Below, one piece after another: positions 43,163 through 53,717 of a stretch of DNA of 64,000 nucleotides. A model generated the notes under the pieces. The model was not told the DNA's origin. It saw only the letters and a list, made by a program, of their open reading frames with translations, and made no database searches. Both the position numbers and the translations under genes were made by a program. Numbering within the stretch: position 1 is the first letter of the stretch; each line of letters starts with the position of its first letter. Source of the DNA: Diphasiastrum complanatum (lineage: Eukaryota > Streptophyta > Lycopodiopsida > Lycopodiales > Lycopodiaceae); contig CM055093.1 in the NCBI GenBank assembly GCA_029204225.1, forward strand, positions 28,965,777 to 29,029,776, written 5' to 3'.

Positions 43163-45389
43163 AAGTTTGGTGGTGATGTTTGTTTCATTACAAAGGAAGA
43201 AATCTTGGTTGCTAGGTGCAATAGACAAGGTAGACTTTTCAAGCTTGATGCTTTTGTTATGGCTAACAAAAAGGATGGAATGGAAAAGGAGATTGGTCTC
43301 AACTTCCCAAAGTTACCTTTTATTGGTGGATCTTATGCAAAGTCTAACAAGCTTCCTTATGCTAGATCTAAGTCGAGATCTAATATTCTTCTTGGAGATG
43401 TTCATCTTTGTGCTAACTTGGCTAGTCTTGAGGATAATGATGGTGTTTCAATGGTTCTTCATGGCAAGTGCAAGTATGCAAAAGGTAAGGAAAGAGCTAA
43501 CTTCATCAATGGAGATGAAGGCTCTTTCTTTGAAAAGGTTGTTGTTAATGATTTCTTTGATCATATGAAAAAAGATATTGCTAGGTGCATGCATGAAGAA
43601 AGTGGTTCTTCTACATTCTTTTGTGATGAGTCCAAGAAAGTCATTTTTGAAGCAAGTGGAGTCACATGTCTTCATAAAGAGGTAGATCAAATGGTTCTAT
43701 CAAGAGACTTGGTGAGGGAGATAGTCACAAGTCAAAAAGAAGAGAAGTATGTGAAGAGTTCAAAGTAGGATGTACTTTGAATGATGTCATTGTGAATGAT
43801 AGTGAGAAAGAATCGTTATCATATGATTCATTACCTAAAACATTGAGTAGAAGTTCTTGTTTGAAAAAAGAGAGTACTTCAATCATTCTTATGTCGAAGG
43901 TACTAATCATTTTTTTCATGGCTTCTAATGTTTTTGAGGTTTCTACTTCTTATGATGAATTCATTAAGAGGGAGTCTTATGAAGGAAAGAGCAATGGAAG
44001 ATTGGTTCTTGGAAGATCCAAGGCATGGATCTCACATCTCTTCATCAACTCAAAGGATTCTATGATTGTGAATTGATCACTCGTGATCGAGATGTCAAAA
44101 GGTTGGTTGAAGAAGACTACATGGAGCAAATCGAGAGGCAATTTCTTCAAGGCAAGGGAGATCTCATTGGTGAGCTTATTGAGGTTTTTTATGGACTCAA
44201 AAGGCTAGATTTATTAGGTTTGATACTCATCTTCACCTACTCTACTTCATGTTGGATGGAAAGTTTGGAATCTATCTTTTGATTTATGATGGTGACATTG
44301 TTTTCACTAACCTTTATGGAAGATCGAGATCAAGCATTAATGAGATCTTGTTGAATCTAGATCATATGTTTGAGAGAGAGTATTTCTAGAGGTTCAGGTC
44401 TGAAGATATGCATATCTTTGATATCTTTGATGATCAAGAGAAAGTAGGCAAGTGGAAGCGACTCACTTTGCTTTACTCACATGTTTTGGAGAATTTTCTT
44501 GTGTAGATGATGCTATGCAAGTGGATACTGGTTCTCATGGTTTTCATACTAGAAAATCAAGTAATGGATCTGGAAAAAAAAGTTTGTTCAATGACTTTGA
44601 TGGTCAAGAGGAAGATCAAGAGGTTGGTCTCAAAGGGCTTCAACAACACAAAAGGAAAGGTGGCAATTTGGAGCTAGTCAAGAGCATCAAAGGAAGGTTT
44701 TTTTGGCAAAGATGTTATGGATCTATTTTTGCACCTTGTTGAAGACTCAAGTAAGGTCAAAGGAGAAGCAAGGAAGTGTTGTTCAATTTTATTTTACTTG
44801 TTCCATCTCATGTTTGAGCTATTTCATGTGGAAGTGTGCAAATTGTCAAGATATGGACAAACTAGCTACATTGTTTTGCAATATCTTATTGTTGGAGTTG
44901 TACCAGTAGTATTGGCTGGTTTTGCTGATGGAAATGAAGCTAATGGAGGTTCATTATGTTACTCATTCATGGCCAAGTCATCAAGGTTTGATGATATCTT
45001 GTGGCAAGATGGAGATGGAGGCTCATTCATGGAGTTTTATGGTGGAGACATATCAAGAAAGGACAAAGTTAGAGGAGACAAGTAAGCAAATGGCCATCAC
45101 TCACAACTATTGTTTGGTTGCTGTAATTTTCCAGAGAGTTCAAAGTTTGAAACATGGAGGAATCATTTCATTCACATTCTATTTGGTTCTTCATGTTCTA
45201 GTTATATCTTGATGTGTAAAATTGATGTAAGAAATAGTGAAGCATCCAATTTGGACACTATTCTCTATATCAATTATGAAAGATACTTTAGAACCTTAGA
45301 AATGAGATCTATACTTAGGATGGAGATCATTCTAAAGTTGGATCAAAGTAGTATGGTCAAAACTATGCCAAAACTAGTTGAAGAGGGAG
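43163..45389 (+). pseudogene. Continuation of element A: pre-integrase remnant, cargo X and cargo Y
   Basis: Starts with the duplicated AAGTT and reads on from the interrupted protease link (FGGDVCFITKEEILVAR, GRLFKLDAFVMANKKDG). The zinc-finger-less pre-integrase ends at DVH (about 43405) and cargo X follows to about 44380. Frameshifts near 43770 and 44030 split it into three frames relative to A'. Cargo Y (about 44452-45389) has lost about 170 bp near 44983 compared with A' and has another frame change near 44700. The tail ends KLVEEGV. Despite these breaks, protein-level similarity to A' is obvious along the whole length. Confidence 0.82.
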
Positions 45390-46041
45390 TGTGAGAGATT
45401 TCAACTAGTTTAGTCTAGTTTAGTCATATTTTGGTTAATTGTCAATAAGAGGCCAAAAATCATTTTAGACTTAGATATAAACTTTTTGAAGTTATATTAG
45501 TTTAAAATACATTCAATAAACACTTTTTGAAAGTGTGGGAAAGTTGGTAGTCGAGTTTGAGAGAGATTCAAATTTGAACTTTGGGTACATTGAATCTAGA
45601 TCCAAAAATAGTAGGGTTTACATTTTCGAGGGAAACCCAAGTGGCCAAATAGGGTTTGGAAACTCTATAAAAGGATGTAACTCATGGAGAGACACATCTT
45701 CTCTCTTCTCTCTCATTTCATCATCATACATGGTTATCTTTCGATTCTACTACTCATTGGTGCACTATCTTGGTGTTATCTTGCAATCTTGTGTGTAGAA
45801 TGATCATTTATTGCTATTTTCGGTTTCACACGTGTGAAATACCATAGGGTACTGTAATTGTATGAAAAACAAACATATTTTATGTTTTGACTCATGTTTG
45901 ATCAATATCTCTTAGAGTTTGCATCTCATTTTGTATGTAGATGCTGATTTTTCTACATTGGCAGGATTGTTGGTTTGCTCCTTATCGTAATCAAAGATCA
46001 GGGACATGGATGGAATCTTGAATGATCTGAAATCCTTCACA
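45390..46041 (+). repeat. 3' LTR of element A
   Basis: 652 bp, starts TGTGAGAG after GAAGAGGGAG, ends CCTTCACA. CACACGTGTG lies at 45827-45836 and TATAAAAGG near 45665. Directly after it gypsy integrase sequence resumes (AAAGGTACATCA). Confidence 0.94.
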
Positions 46042-47160
46042 AAAGGTACATCAAACTATGTTGCCGATGCCTTGAGTTGGATTGGAGAGATTAATCAGCT
46101 ATGCTTTGCTAAGATCCAATCTGATTGGTATCTTTCAGTATGGAATCTTTGTCGAACTGATAGGTTTTTCAGTCGCATCTAGCTAGATGTCTAGACAGAA
46201 GATTCTAGATCTAGTGATGACCTTGGGATGCAGGATTCCAATAAATCTTGAAATAATAAGATACCTGAAGACTATTACAAAAGGAATGGCTTGTTTTTCG
46301 AAAGGAAAGGTTTGTGTGACGGATAGGAAGGACTTGCGGGCCTAAATTCTACAACAGTGTCATGACAACTCTTGTGCTGGTCACCCAGACATACAGAGGA
46401 CACTTGACCTTGTTAGGCAAAATTTCTTCTGGCCTAAGATGAAAGGTCATTTTGAGGCATACATTCAAGGGTGTGAACAATGTCGGCAAAACAAAGCAGA
46501 AAGACTCAAAGTTGCAGGTCTTCTACATCCACTAACAGTCTATTGGAAAAAGTATCTCCCAATGGTTGAGTTCGCGCACAATAGTGCTAAGCATTCTACC
46601 ACCAGATTCAATCTTTTTATGGTGATGTATGGCTTTCAGCCACGTTATCCAATTTCAATCAGACTCAAAGGTCTCAAGGTGCAAGCTATAATAGATTTCC
46701 TATAATATATACAAGAATTCTTGCTAGTGTCTAAGGAAAGCATGAAAATCGTAAGCTTAGTTTTATGCTAACCATAGTCGATCACCTTGGGATATTGAGG
46801 TTGCAACCTGGGTGTATCTTAAAATCCCTAAGGATTCAAAGGTACTTCGGATGGAAAAATGCCATAAGATTTTTCCTCATTACAACGGACCTTATAAGGC
46901 TGTAAAGAAAATCAACCCGGTCACTTAGTAGCTAGATCTTCATATTGGAGTTGGAGTTCATCTTGTTTTGTCTACCTTTGTTCCTAACGTACCTGAAATA
47001 CTGGTTGACGTTTGCCATCACCAATTGAGAAACTGTTTGGTTTCTGAATTTCTTGTACGTTGGAAAGGCAAGTCAGATGATGAGGATAGTTGGGAGAGAG
47101 AAGACTATTTACTTCCCAGGTTTGCTTCCTTTAGGAGGAGACTCTTAAATGGGGAGGGAA
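46042..47160 (+). pseudogene. Ty3/gypsy integrase and chromodomain (right part of split element H)
   Basis: Begins with the end of RNase H (KGTSNYVADALSW). The integrase H2C2 zinc finger follows (C-GHP-I--TL----FFWPKM and CEQCRQNKAE), in broken frames. Directly after GLLHPL the sequence jumps to VYWKKYLPMVEFAHNSAKHS, so the catalytic core with its DDE residues is deleted (about 400 bp). A C-terminal chromodomain is seen near 47020-47130 (EFLVRWKGKSDDEDSWERED). Chromodomain gypsy elements (chromoviruses) use this module to target chromatin. The element is dead. Confidence 0.88.
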
Positions 47161-47899
47161 TGTTACGTGCCCATAAGGGCACGCAATAGGAAAGTTGAGG
47201 TGATGATCTCAGTTCGAAACACTGATTTGGATCTATAGGTCTTTTGGGTGCCACGTGTCAATGCCTTATGTGTGCATGTTGACTGGTTGTTATGGACCCG
47301 CATCAGGTGTGCACAATTGCTATGGGTATGCCATTGGTCATGCGTGACTCCTATGGACGAAGATGAATAGAGGTGGATCGCCATGAGCTTGTTATTCATT
47401 CTCTCCTAGAGAATGAAGAGCTCTTCCGCTGGTGGTTAGGTCAGAGGCAATTATGTAGGCGAGGGTCGAGGGTAAGGCTTGGTGGTATGGGACACCATGG
47501 CTTACAGGAGATCTGAGCTTGCTTGATGATGGTCTATAGCTCTAGTGCACGGGGGTGAGGTGGCAGTACCTCTATGGTTGGGACGGTAACGTAGCGCTTG
47601 TCACATGTTTGTGATTAAACAATGACTCTTATTCCAGTATGCACCTAGTGTATTTACAAGTTCGTTCCATTCTTTCACACACCGATCTGTTTGATGTTCA
47701 ATTACCTATTCTATTCTACATTCTTCTTTACCACTTGTCCGTCCACAACGTTCTGAAGGAGGGAGAGACAAGGGGAAATCTTTGTGCTTCAAGAATCACA
47801 AATCAACTCCAGGCATACGTCAACAAGTTCCTACAACAGTCACGGTTAATAAGAAATCCAGCTAATAATAGTCACGGTTAATGAGAAATTTGGCTAACA
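47161..47899 (+). repeat. Probable 3' LTR of gypsy element H
   Basis: After the purine tract GGGGAGGGAA comes TGTTACGTGCCC. A matching terminus TAACA is at 47895-47899, giving about 739 bp with TGTTA/TAACA ends. The 5' LTR was not found, so the right boundary rests only on the inverted ends. Confidence 0.55.
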
Positions 47900-48190
47900 G
47901 TTAAACCACAAACAACCACAGACGACCACATATGACTGTAGGCAAATAACCACACTGGTCGAACCGCAAACCACCGAAAATGACCGTAGGCAAATAACTG
48001 CACTAGTCGAAAGCAATCGCAAGATACCGCAGATTCGTAAGATGACTGTAGGCAAATAACCGTCCTAGTCAAAAGCAACTGAAGATATCATAGATATCGC
48101 AAGATGACCACAGGCAAACAACTGAACTGGCCGAAAGTGACTACAAGCAGCCGCAGACGACCACTGACCACCGCAAGATACCGCATTATC
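47900..48190 (+). repeat. Minisatellite, unit about 60 bp
   Basis: Variants of GACYGTAGGCAAATAACCG, then CYAGTCGAAAGCAA and CGCAAGATACCGCAGA recur four to five times, diverging toward the right. It begins where the gypsy LTR seems to end, so its first unit might be part of that LTR. Confidence 0.75.
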
Positions 48191-48639
48191 TGAGAGCAAA
48201 TCAACCGAGAGAAAATCAACCGAAGTTCACATGAGTGACATGTCAATCAAGGGTCACATCAATCAACGGATACATCAGCCAAGAGCGGGCACCACAAAAT
48301 GACCTCAAATGTACTTCTACCTCAAGAGTTTTTTTGTGTAACTAAGTGTTGGCTCTCTCCACTCTCTGATGATCTTGTGCATGCTCAACGCTTTGACACA
48401 TACAGTCGATCAATCTGACCACTACCTTGTTACTACATTCATACTTGTTGACTGCACTTTACGATTTTACTGACCGAGAAAACGCCAGAAAGATTGAAAT
48501 AATTCACAACCTAAACACGCAAAAACAAGCAGCAATAACCATGACTACTACTATTGATTTCAAGTTTATTGTTGGAAGCATTGCTGTTTAGATGCAATTG
48601 ATAGTTGAGCCACGGATCTAGCAGCCGAGGAAGAGTACC
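48191..48639. other. No gene recognised
   Basis: Short CAATCAA-type words (48230-48290) and AT-rich DNA between the minisatellite and the coiled-coil pseudogene. Confidence 0.35.
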
Positions 48640-49770
48640 AAGCAGGAGGAGAGCAAGCAGAAGTAACCACTACAGAAGATGGTCAGGTGCAGGATGATAA
48701 TGCAACATCGGGAGAGGAGCACATAGCAACAACATCAACTGAGGAGAAGGTACCAGAGGTAAATCTGACAATGGAGTCAACGGAGCCGTTGCTAGTCTCT
48801 CACACCCACGCCATTATTATCAATGTTGATCATCTTGATTACTTTGATACTAATGATGTGTTAGAAAGCTTTGATGAAACTGTTTCTACAAGGGTTGTGC
48901 ATATCTAAGAGGAGTTAACTCCATTGAGCAGACCCCTAACTCAATCCATTACTGCTTCCATTCTCCTTTCCACAATATTTGTCCCTTCTGATACAATTAC
49001 CACCACCACCTTAGCTTCTTCTACCACCACCTTACCATCAGTTCCACAATCTTGCTTCCCACCCTCACATTACACACCTTCTCAATTCCCTTTTTTTCAG
49101 AGATGTCAGTAACATGTCGAAGATTGCCAAACAAGCTCTTGAATCCCATGTCGAGATGTCCTTCCACTTGCACTAGTTGATAAGTCAGAATGAAGAACTG
49201 GCTAACCAATTAGCCAAAAAGACTAAAGATCTAGAGGCTTGCCATGTAGAGCTCAAGGACAAGAGAATACAAGCTACAGAAGATGAGCTGAGAAGCCAAG
49301 AGCAACAAGGGTTGATTCAACAACAGACTCGAGACTTCCTACAACTACAAGATCAGCTCAAGCAACAAGACGCACAAGCTTCTACCGAGCAACACCGGTT
49401 GATGACCACACCAGTTGAGCTAATCCAATTGAGACCCAAGATATTGTTGTAGTGCCACCACCTGGAGAAGCCATCAAAATGCAGAGGTACGTGAATTGAT
49501 CCAGAGGTATGAAACCTAGAAAGCCAATACCATTATTTATCAAGACCACTATGAGAAGAAGTTGTTTGAATTGCAGAGTCAAATTCAGAAGATGCAGCAG
49601 GACTTACAAAAGTCCTAGAATAGGTGAACCAGCTCTAGAGCACTACATGCAAGGTACAAGTAGGACTAGCTCATCCAAAAAAGAAAGAAGACCAAGATGG
49701 ACCAGACAAGGGAGGATCATCCGAGACCGCTACCTGACTATTCCCAGAAAGACTCAACAATGGAGTTGAT
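48640..49770 (+). pseudogene. Decayed coding sequence with coiled coil, unidentified
   Basis: Open pieces lie in several frames. 48687-48908 is acidic and Thr/Ser-rich. 48924-49112 is Thr/Pro/Ser-rich. 49177-49452 is a strongly heptad-patterned coiled coil (ENELANQLAKK-like, QEQQGLIQQQTRDFLQLQDQ). Near 49530-49610 another frame continues the coiled coil (EKKLFELQSQIQKMQQDLQ). This pattern suggests a once single, Gln-rich coiled-coil protein broken by frameshifts. It could be part of a transposon (gag-like) or a host gene. No family recognised. Confidence 0.4.
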
Positions 49771-50124
49771 GCCTTTCCAATGTTTTGCTCTATTTTAGCA
49801 GTTGGGCTACAAGTCACAAATTTTTTAGGCAGCTCCCCTTGGTCACCAAAACACAGACTCAAAAATTTGAGTTTACTATGCACACAGGTGCTCAGATCAC
49901 TTGGTGCATCAGCATTGTATAGGACATATTGAACAGGTTGCAAATTTTGCATTTGCACTCTACCTTGTTTTAAAGGATAGCAAGCTCATAATATCCCTCG
50001 AATATCGAGAGTTTTATGTCCTGCATTGATTTTAAGCTTTCTTGAATCTCTCTTTAATACTTTGTTCCAAAAATAGTACAATAACACACAATTTGTGTTC
50101 TGCCATGAGGGTGGCCAGACAGTG

Positions 50125-51646
50125 TCACACCAATGTAGTGATGGAACTTGAACTAATCGACTCGATATTATCAAAAATATATAATGTGGGACTCTCCCAA
50201 GCAGATGAAGGAACGGCCATGAAGTTCGATTCATCAACCCCACAACAAATTGCTTCATTTTCTTTGGAGGTCTTCACTCTGCAAAAAAATCTCCAAGAAG
50301 TGCTGGTGTTGCTCCCCGCATGACTTTGTCTCTGATTTAGTTTTTCTTTTATTTTTTCAACAAATTGTGTTAAAGAGAGTATCTGCAGCTTAGATGATAT
50401 GCTTCTGCTGCTGCTTGTAGCTACTCTAATCCAATCATAAGCAAACTTTTTGTTGATAGATGGGAATAGGCGCTTTATTGCCTCTTTGTCATACTGTACA
50501 TTCGCTGGCAGATCATTGTCTAAAGAAATAAAAAGCTTTACAACGTGCAAAGCTGTCGTTTCATTGACGATTGTTGCCACACCATCTTCAATGTATTTTT
50601 CTCTATTTTCTTTGCCAAAATATAATTGGCCCTCCAAGATTTTTTTGCATATCTTCACACAAATTGGGTTCGGCAAGTACCGTAGCGATCTAAAAAATCT
50701 GACAATGAGTGGAACGATTTTTTGATGTTGCGGTGCAAAATCTGGCTCATCGTATGAAAGAGACCCAACCACATAACGCTTTATAACTTCCAGTAAGTTA
50801 TTAAACGCGTCATCCAAATGCAACAAGATAATGGTATATTCCTCAAATGTTTGATACAAAGTCTTCAAGGGCAACCTTCCTTTCAATGTGCCAATGAGAT
50901 GACTGCGGAGAATGCTTGACAATCCCTGATAAAATTGGGCCATTCTTTTGCTCGTCTCTTGATCCAGCTTCACTCCTTTGATGTACCAAGGCCTGTCCAA
51001 TGAGATCCAAAGCTCTCACACACGTTTCATTATTTCAGCCAGATTGGTCCTTTTAAGTTTGCTCTCAGGTTCATAATTCAACCTGTTGGACTCCAATATG
51101 TAGCAAGGTGTGCTTTTATATATACAAATATACACATGCACCTATGCAAAAAGCCTATCATATAGTTGGCTATGAAGTTCATTGGCTCTCACTGCGTTCA
51201 GCGCTATTTCGTTACAGACACAACAAAAATGCTGACCATCAATAGGTTCAAAAGTACAATGAGATAAGAATCTATTTTTACATAATCCATCCAATCTAGA
51301 ACCCTTGTTGGTGTCCTTCTCTTTTGGATACAACTGTAAATACAATTTCGCTGCTTCCGCCATAGCCACCCGTTTGAAATCACGGTACATCTTTATAGAT
51401 TTCTCTGGACTGTTGAAGAAAACCTCGGGTTTATCTCCTTTCTTGAAACAGATTCATACAACTGTTCAGTTGATACATATGTTTGCCCCACACGTAACCA
51501 ACATCATTAGAGGAATAAGCATCTAGATTGACATTTGTTTCCTTCTCAAACTCACCCAATGCATCGTCATTATCAGAGGATGATATAATTGTGGGGGTTG
51601 GAATACAAGGCCTTAGGGGCATTTCAATGGAGCCCAGAAGTATCAA
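50125..51646 (-). pseudogene. Decayed or multi-exon gene, unidentified
   Basis: Minus-strand pieces in order: 51646-51431 (acidic, GEFEKETNVNLDAYSSNDVG, ending LNSCMN), 51420-51142 (CFKKGDKPEVFFNSPEKS, then AEAAKLYLQLYPKEKD and a Cys/His segment HCTFEPIDGQHFCCVCNEIA), and 51060-50125. The last is a 291-codon frame with helical segments such as LKGRLPLKTLYQTFEEYTII, preceded by LNYEPESKLKRTNLAEIMK and one in-frame TGA. The first two join by a single frame change; between the second and third there is TAG and a possible intron. The Cys/His part may bind zinc. Family unknown. It may be a young pseudogene or have unrecognised introns. Confidence 0.4.
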
Positions 51647-51659
51647 GAAAAGAAGTATC

Positions 51660-52458
51660 AGGGAAGTAGCCTATGGACATAATGATTTTACATAATTATT
51701 GGCCCAAGCATGCCATCCTATGAGTATAAGCCCATCTTGAAGAGCCGTTAGTAGACAAGTTGCGTTAGGCCCCAAGTACGGCACCCTGCGTGCATAAGTC
51801 CAACTTGTGGTGCCATTAGTCAATAGGGGGCAAGGAACCAATTTGAGCAAGTCTCAAGGTTTAAACTTAGACTTTAAAAGGTATGCAAAAGTCAATGTCA
51901 AGTTTCCAAAACAAGAACTTGCATCCTATATTGAGACTTGAAATGCCTTGTCCCATAAGTAAGTGTGGAAAATAAACTCCACAAGCTTCTATAAAGAGAA
52001 GCCCTTTTATGTAATTTCTATCCTTAATGCAAGAGAGCTAAGTGCTACTATTTTGGGTCCACTTGTGCTAATATTTTTGGTGTGTGGCTAATTATAGTGT
52101 GGCTTTATGCTCATTGCTTTTGTTTCTAAGTTCTTGCTATTTTAGCCCATGTTAGCATATGTGCTTAATCATTGTGTATTTCTAATTTAGTGAAGCTTTT
52201 AAGAGAGTTTGTGGAAGAGTGTGTGAGTAGAGAGGGAAAAGAGAGAGAGGAGAGTGTGAAAGAGTTAGTGTGGTTTTGGTTTTAAAGTTAGTACTATTTG
52301 GTTTAAGCTGTGTTTTCAAGGCATTTTGCTTGCAAGTAGAAATAGTGTTAACCCTTTTGTTTTGCATGCATCTTCAAGGCTCCTAGGTCTGAGCCCTACT
52401 TCCCGTGCTACAAACGAATTAGAAGGAGAAGGTAGAAGCCTTCTACTTCTTGACAACA
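51660..52458 (+). repeat. Probable gypsy LTR (right end) before a tRNA-Asp-type primer site
   Basis: The stretch ends ...GACAACA at 52458, directly before TTGGCGTCGTTGCCGGAGA. It has a TATAAA-like word at about 51990 followed by a 470-bp leader-like part, as in plant gypsy LTRs. The left end was not located and no partner LTR was found. Confidence 0.45.
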
Positions 52459-52477
52459 TTGGCGTCGTTGCCGGAGA
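52459..52477 (+). promoter_or_regulatory. Candidate gypsy primer binding site
   Basis: TTGGCGTCGTTGCCGGAGA is close to the TTGGCGCCGTTGCCGGGGA sequence found after 5' LTRs of many plant Athila/Tat-type gypsy elements. No gag follows within the next kilobase, so the element is truncated. Confidence 0.6.
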
Positions 52478-52759
52478 GCCAAATGCTTGCTAGCTTTTGT
52501 TGTTTTCCATGTTTTTCTACTTGCTTTATTGTAGGGACTGGTCACTAGTTTTTAGTGGTTACTTTGCAAAATTTTATGATTGTTATGCTCGTGGTTTGGG
52601 TGTTTTGAGATATATATGTATGTGAGAAACTATCATGAAACTATCATTCCCCCACAAAACAGTGCAAGAAACAGTCTTCAAACTAAGTTTTAAACCATCA
52701 TGAATCTGCCTCCCCAAATCTGACTGTGGCAACTTGTCACAAAACTGCCAAGTAGGGTC

Positions 52760-53717
52760 TTGAATCCCCAACTAATATTTGGAGGCCTAAATCCCTGTAT
52801 CGCTCAAGGAAATGACGGCTTAGAAGGACACACCAATCCTCACTATTTTTGTTTTCAAATGATGAATGACAAGCCAACCATGCAATGGAAACACTATTCT
52901 AATGATGGAGACAACACATGGAGTAAACCTTTCAAACTATTGCAACGTGTACCTTCAAAAAAGAGGCCATCTTTCTAGCATCCACAAAGGATCTGGATCC
53001 AGATGAAATGAAAGAAATAATATCCTTTATTGAGTATTTGCGGTTCATGAGCCAGAAGTTTCCAGAATACAAGGATCGCAATGATGCATGTGTGGTTGAA
53101 ACCAGAAAGAAAAAATGTTGTCAAGATCAATGTATAGCCAAGAGGCTTTTTGGCCACAATCCTTGCCAACCACTTTCGATTCATCTGTATCAACTTCGAT
53201 CAATGAGGTCGAAATGGATGTAGAGTTATTACCCCCGAGGTTTTGCGGGCGAAAAGCTGATGCACCTCTGGTTGAATTCATGCCACGTAGAGAAGTTGTG
53301 TTGGACAAGTTCGTTGCAATGCGGCCTCCAGATGAAGAGGTTGTGGAGGGTTCCATGCCTATTTGGGTGGTAAAAGTTGTCGAAGTGAAGAAAAACTCAG
53401 AAGGCTTGGCCACAGAGTTTAAAGCATTATGGTACGAACCAAAATCTAATCAACGGCGTAGAAATCAGAGACAAATTGACAACTTGGAGTTGTACAAAAA
53501 TTACTTAGAGAAAGAATGGATTCCGAACAATGACGGACCACAATATATGGATGTAGATATTGTTGTTCATGCATGGAAATCAAAGGCGAAAAAAACAATT
53601 AAAGCACACGGCTATACTGTGGAAAAATTAACATCTATTCCGGAAATATCAGTGGCACACATGAAAGAATATTTGTCCAAATTAGCCGATGAATGTGTAG
53701 TTGATATTGATGAGTAG
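52760..53717 (+). pseudogene. Unidentified plant gene, probably frameshifted
   Basis: Three overlapping frames read as one protein. 52790-52940 holds GHTNPHYFCFQMMNDKPTMQ. From about 52965 EAIFLASTKDLDPDEMKEII and FIEYLRFMSQKFPEYKDRND follow. The last frame (53115-53717) contains FVAMRPPDEEVVEGSMPIWV, TEFKALWYEPKS and MDVDIVVHAWKSKAKKTIKA. The FVA-RPPDE---MPIWVA-V segment followed by --FKV-WYEP resembles a type of plant hypothetical protein sometimes linked to transposon-rich regions, but I cannot name it. A stop codon ends it at about 53715. Frame changes near 52950 and 53190 could be introns or mutations. Confidence 0.4.

Larger units (their letters stand above)
35777..46041 (+). mobile_element. 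Element A: cargo-bearing non-autonomous copia, split by element A'
   Basis: Plus strand. A truncated 5' LTR (35780-35923) is followed by the primer site, gag-protease (36526-37688), nested element A' (37689-43162), the continuation of A from 43163, cargo segments X and Y, the polypurine tract and the 3' LTR (45390-46041). Removing A' plus one AAGTT rejoins the reading frame at VKFGGD. Neither RT, RNase H nor an integrase core is present. The left end is a truncated junction with element B; the right end abuts gypsy pol. Disabled by stops and frameshifts, it would depend on proteins supplied in trans. Confidence 0.9.

Noticed and set aside
47900-48190. CRISPR-like array
   Set aside because: Units are diverged and contiguous with no unique spacers, and the genome is a plant's; it is a minisatellite.
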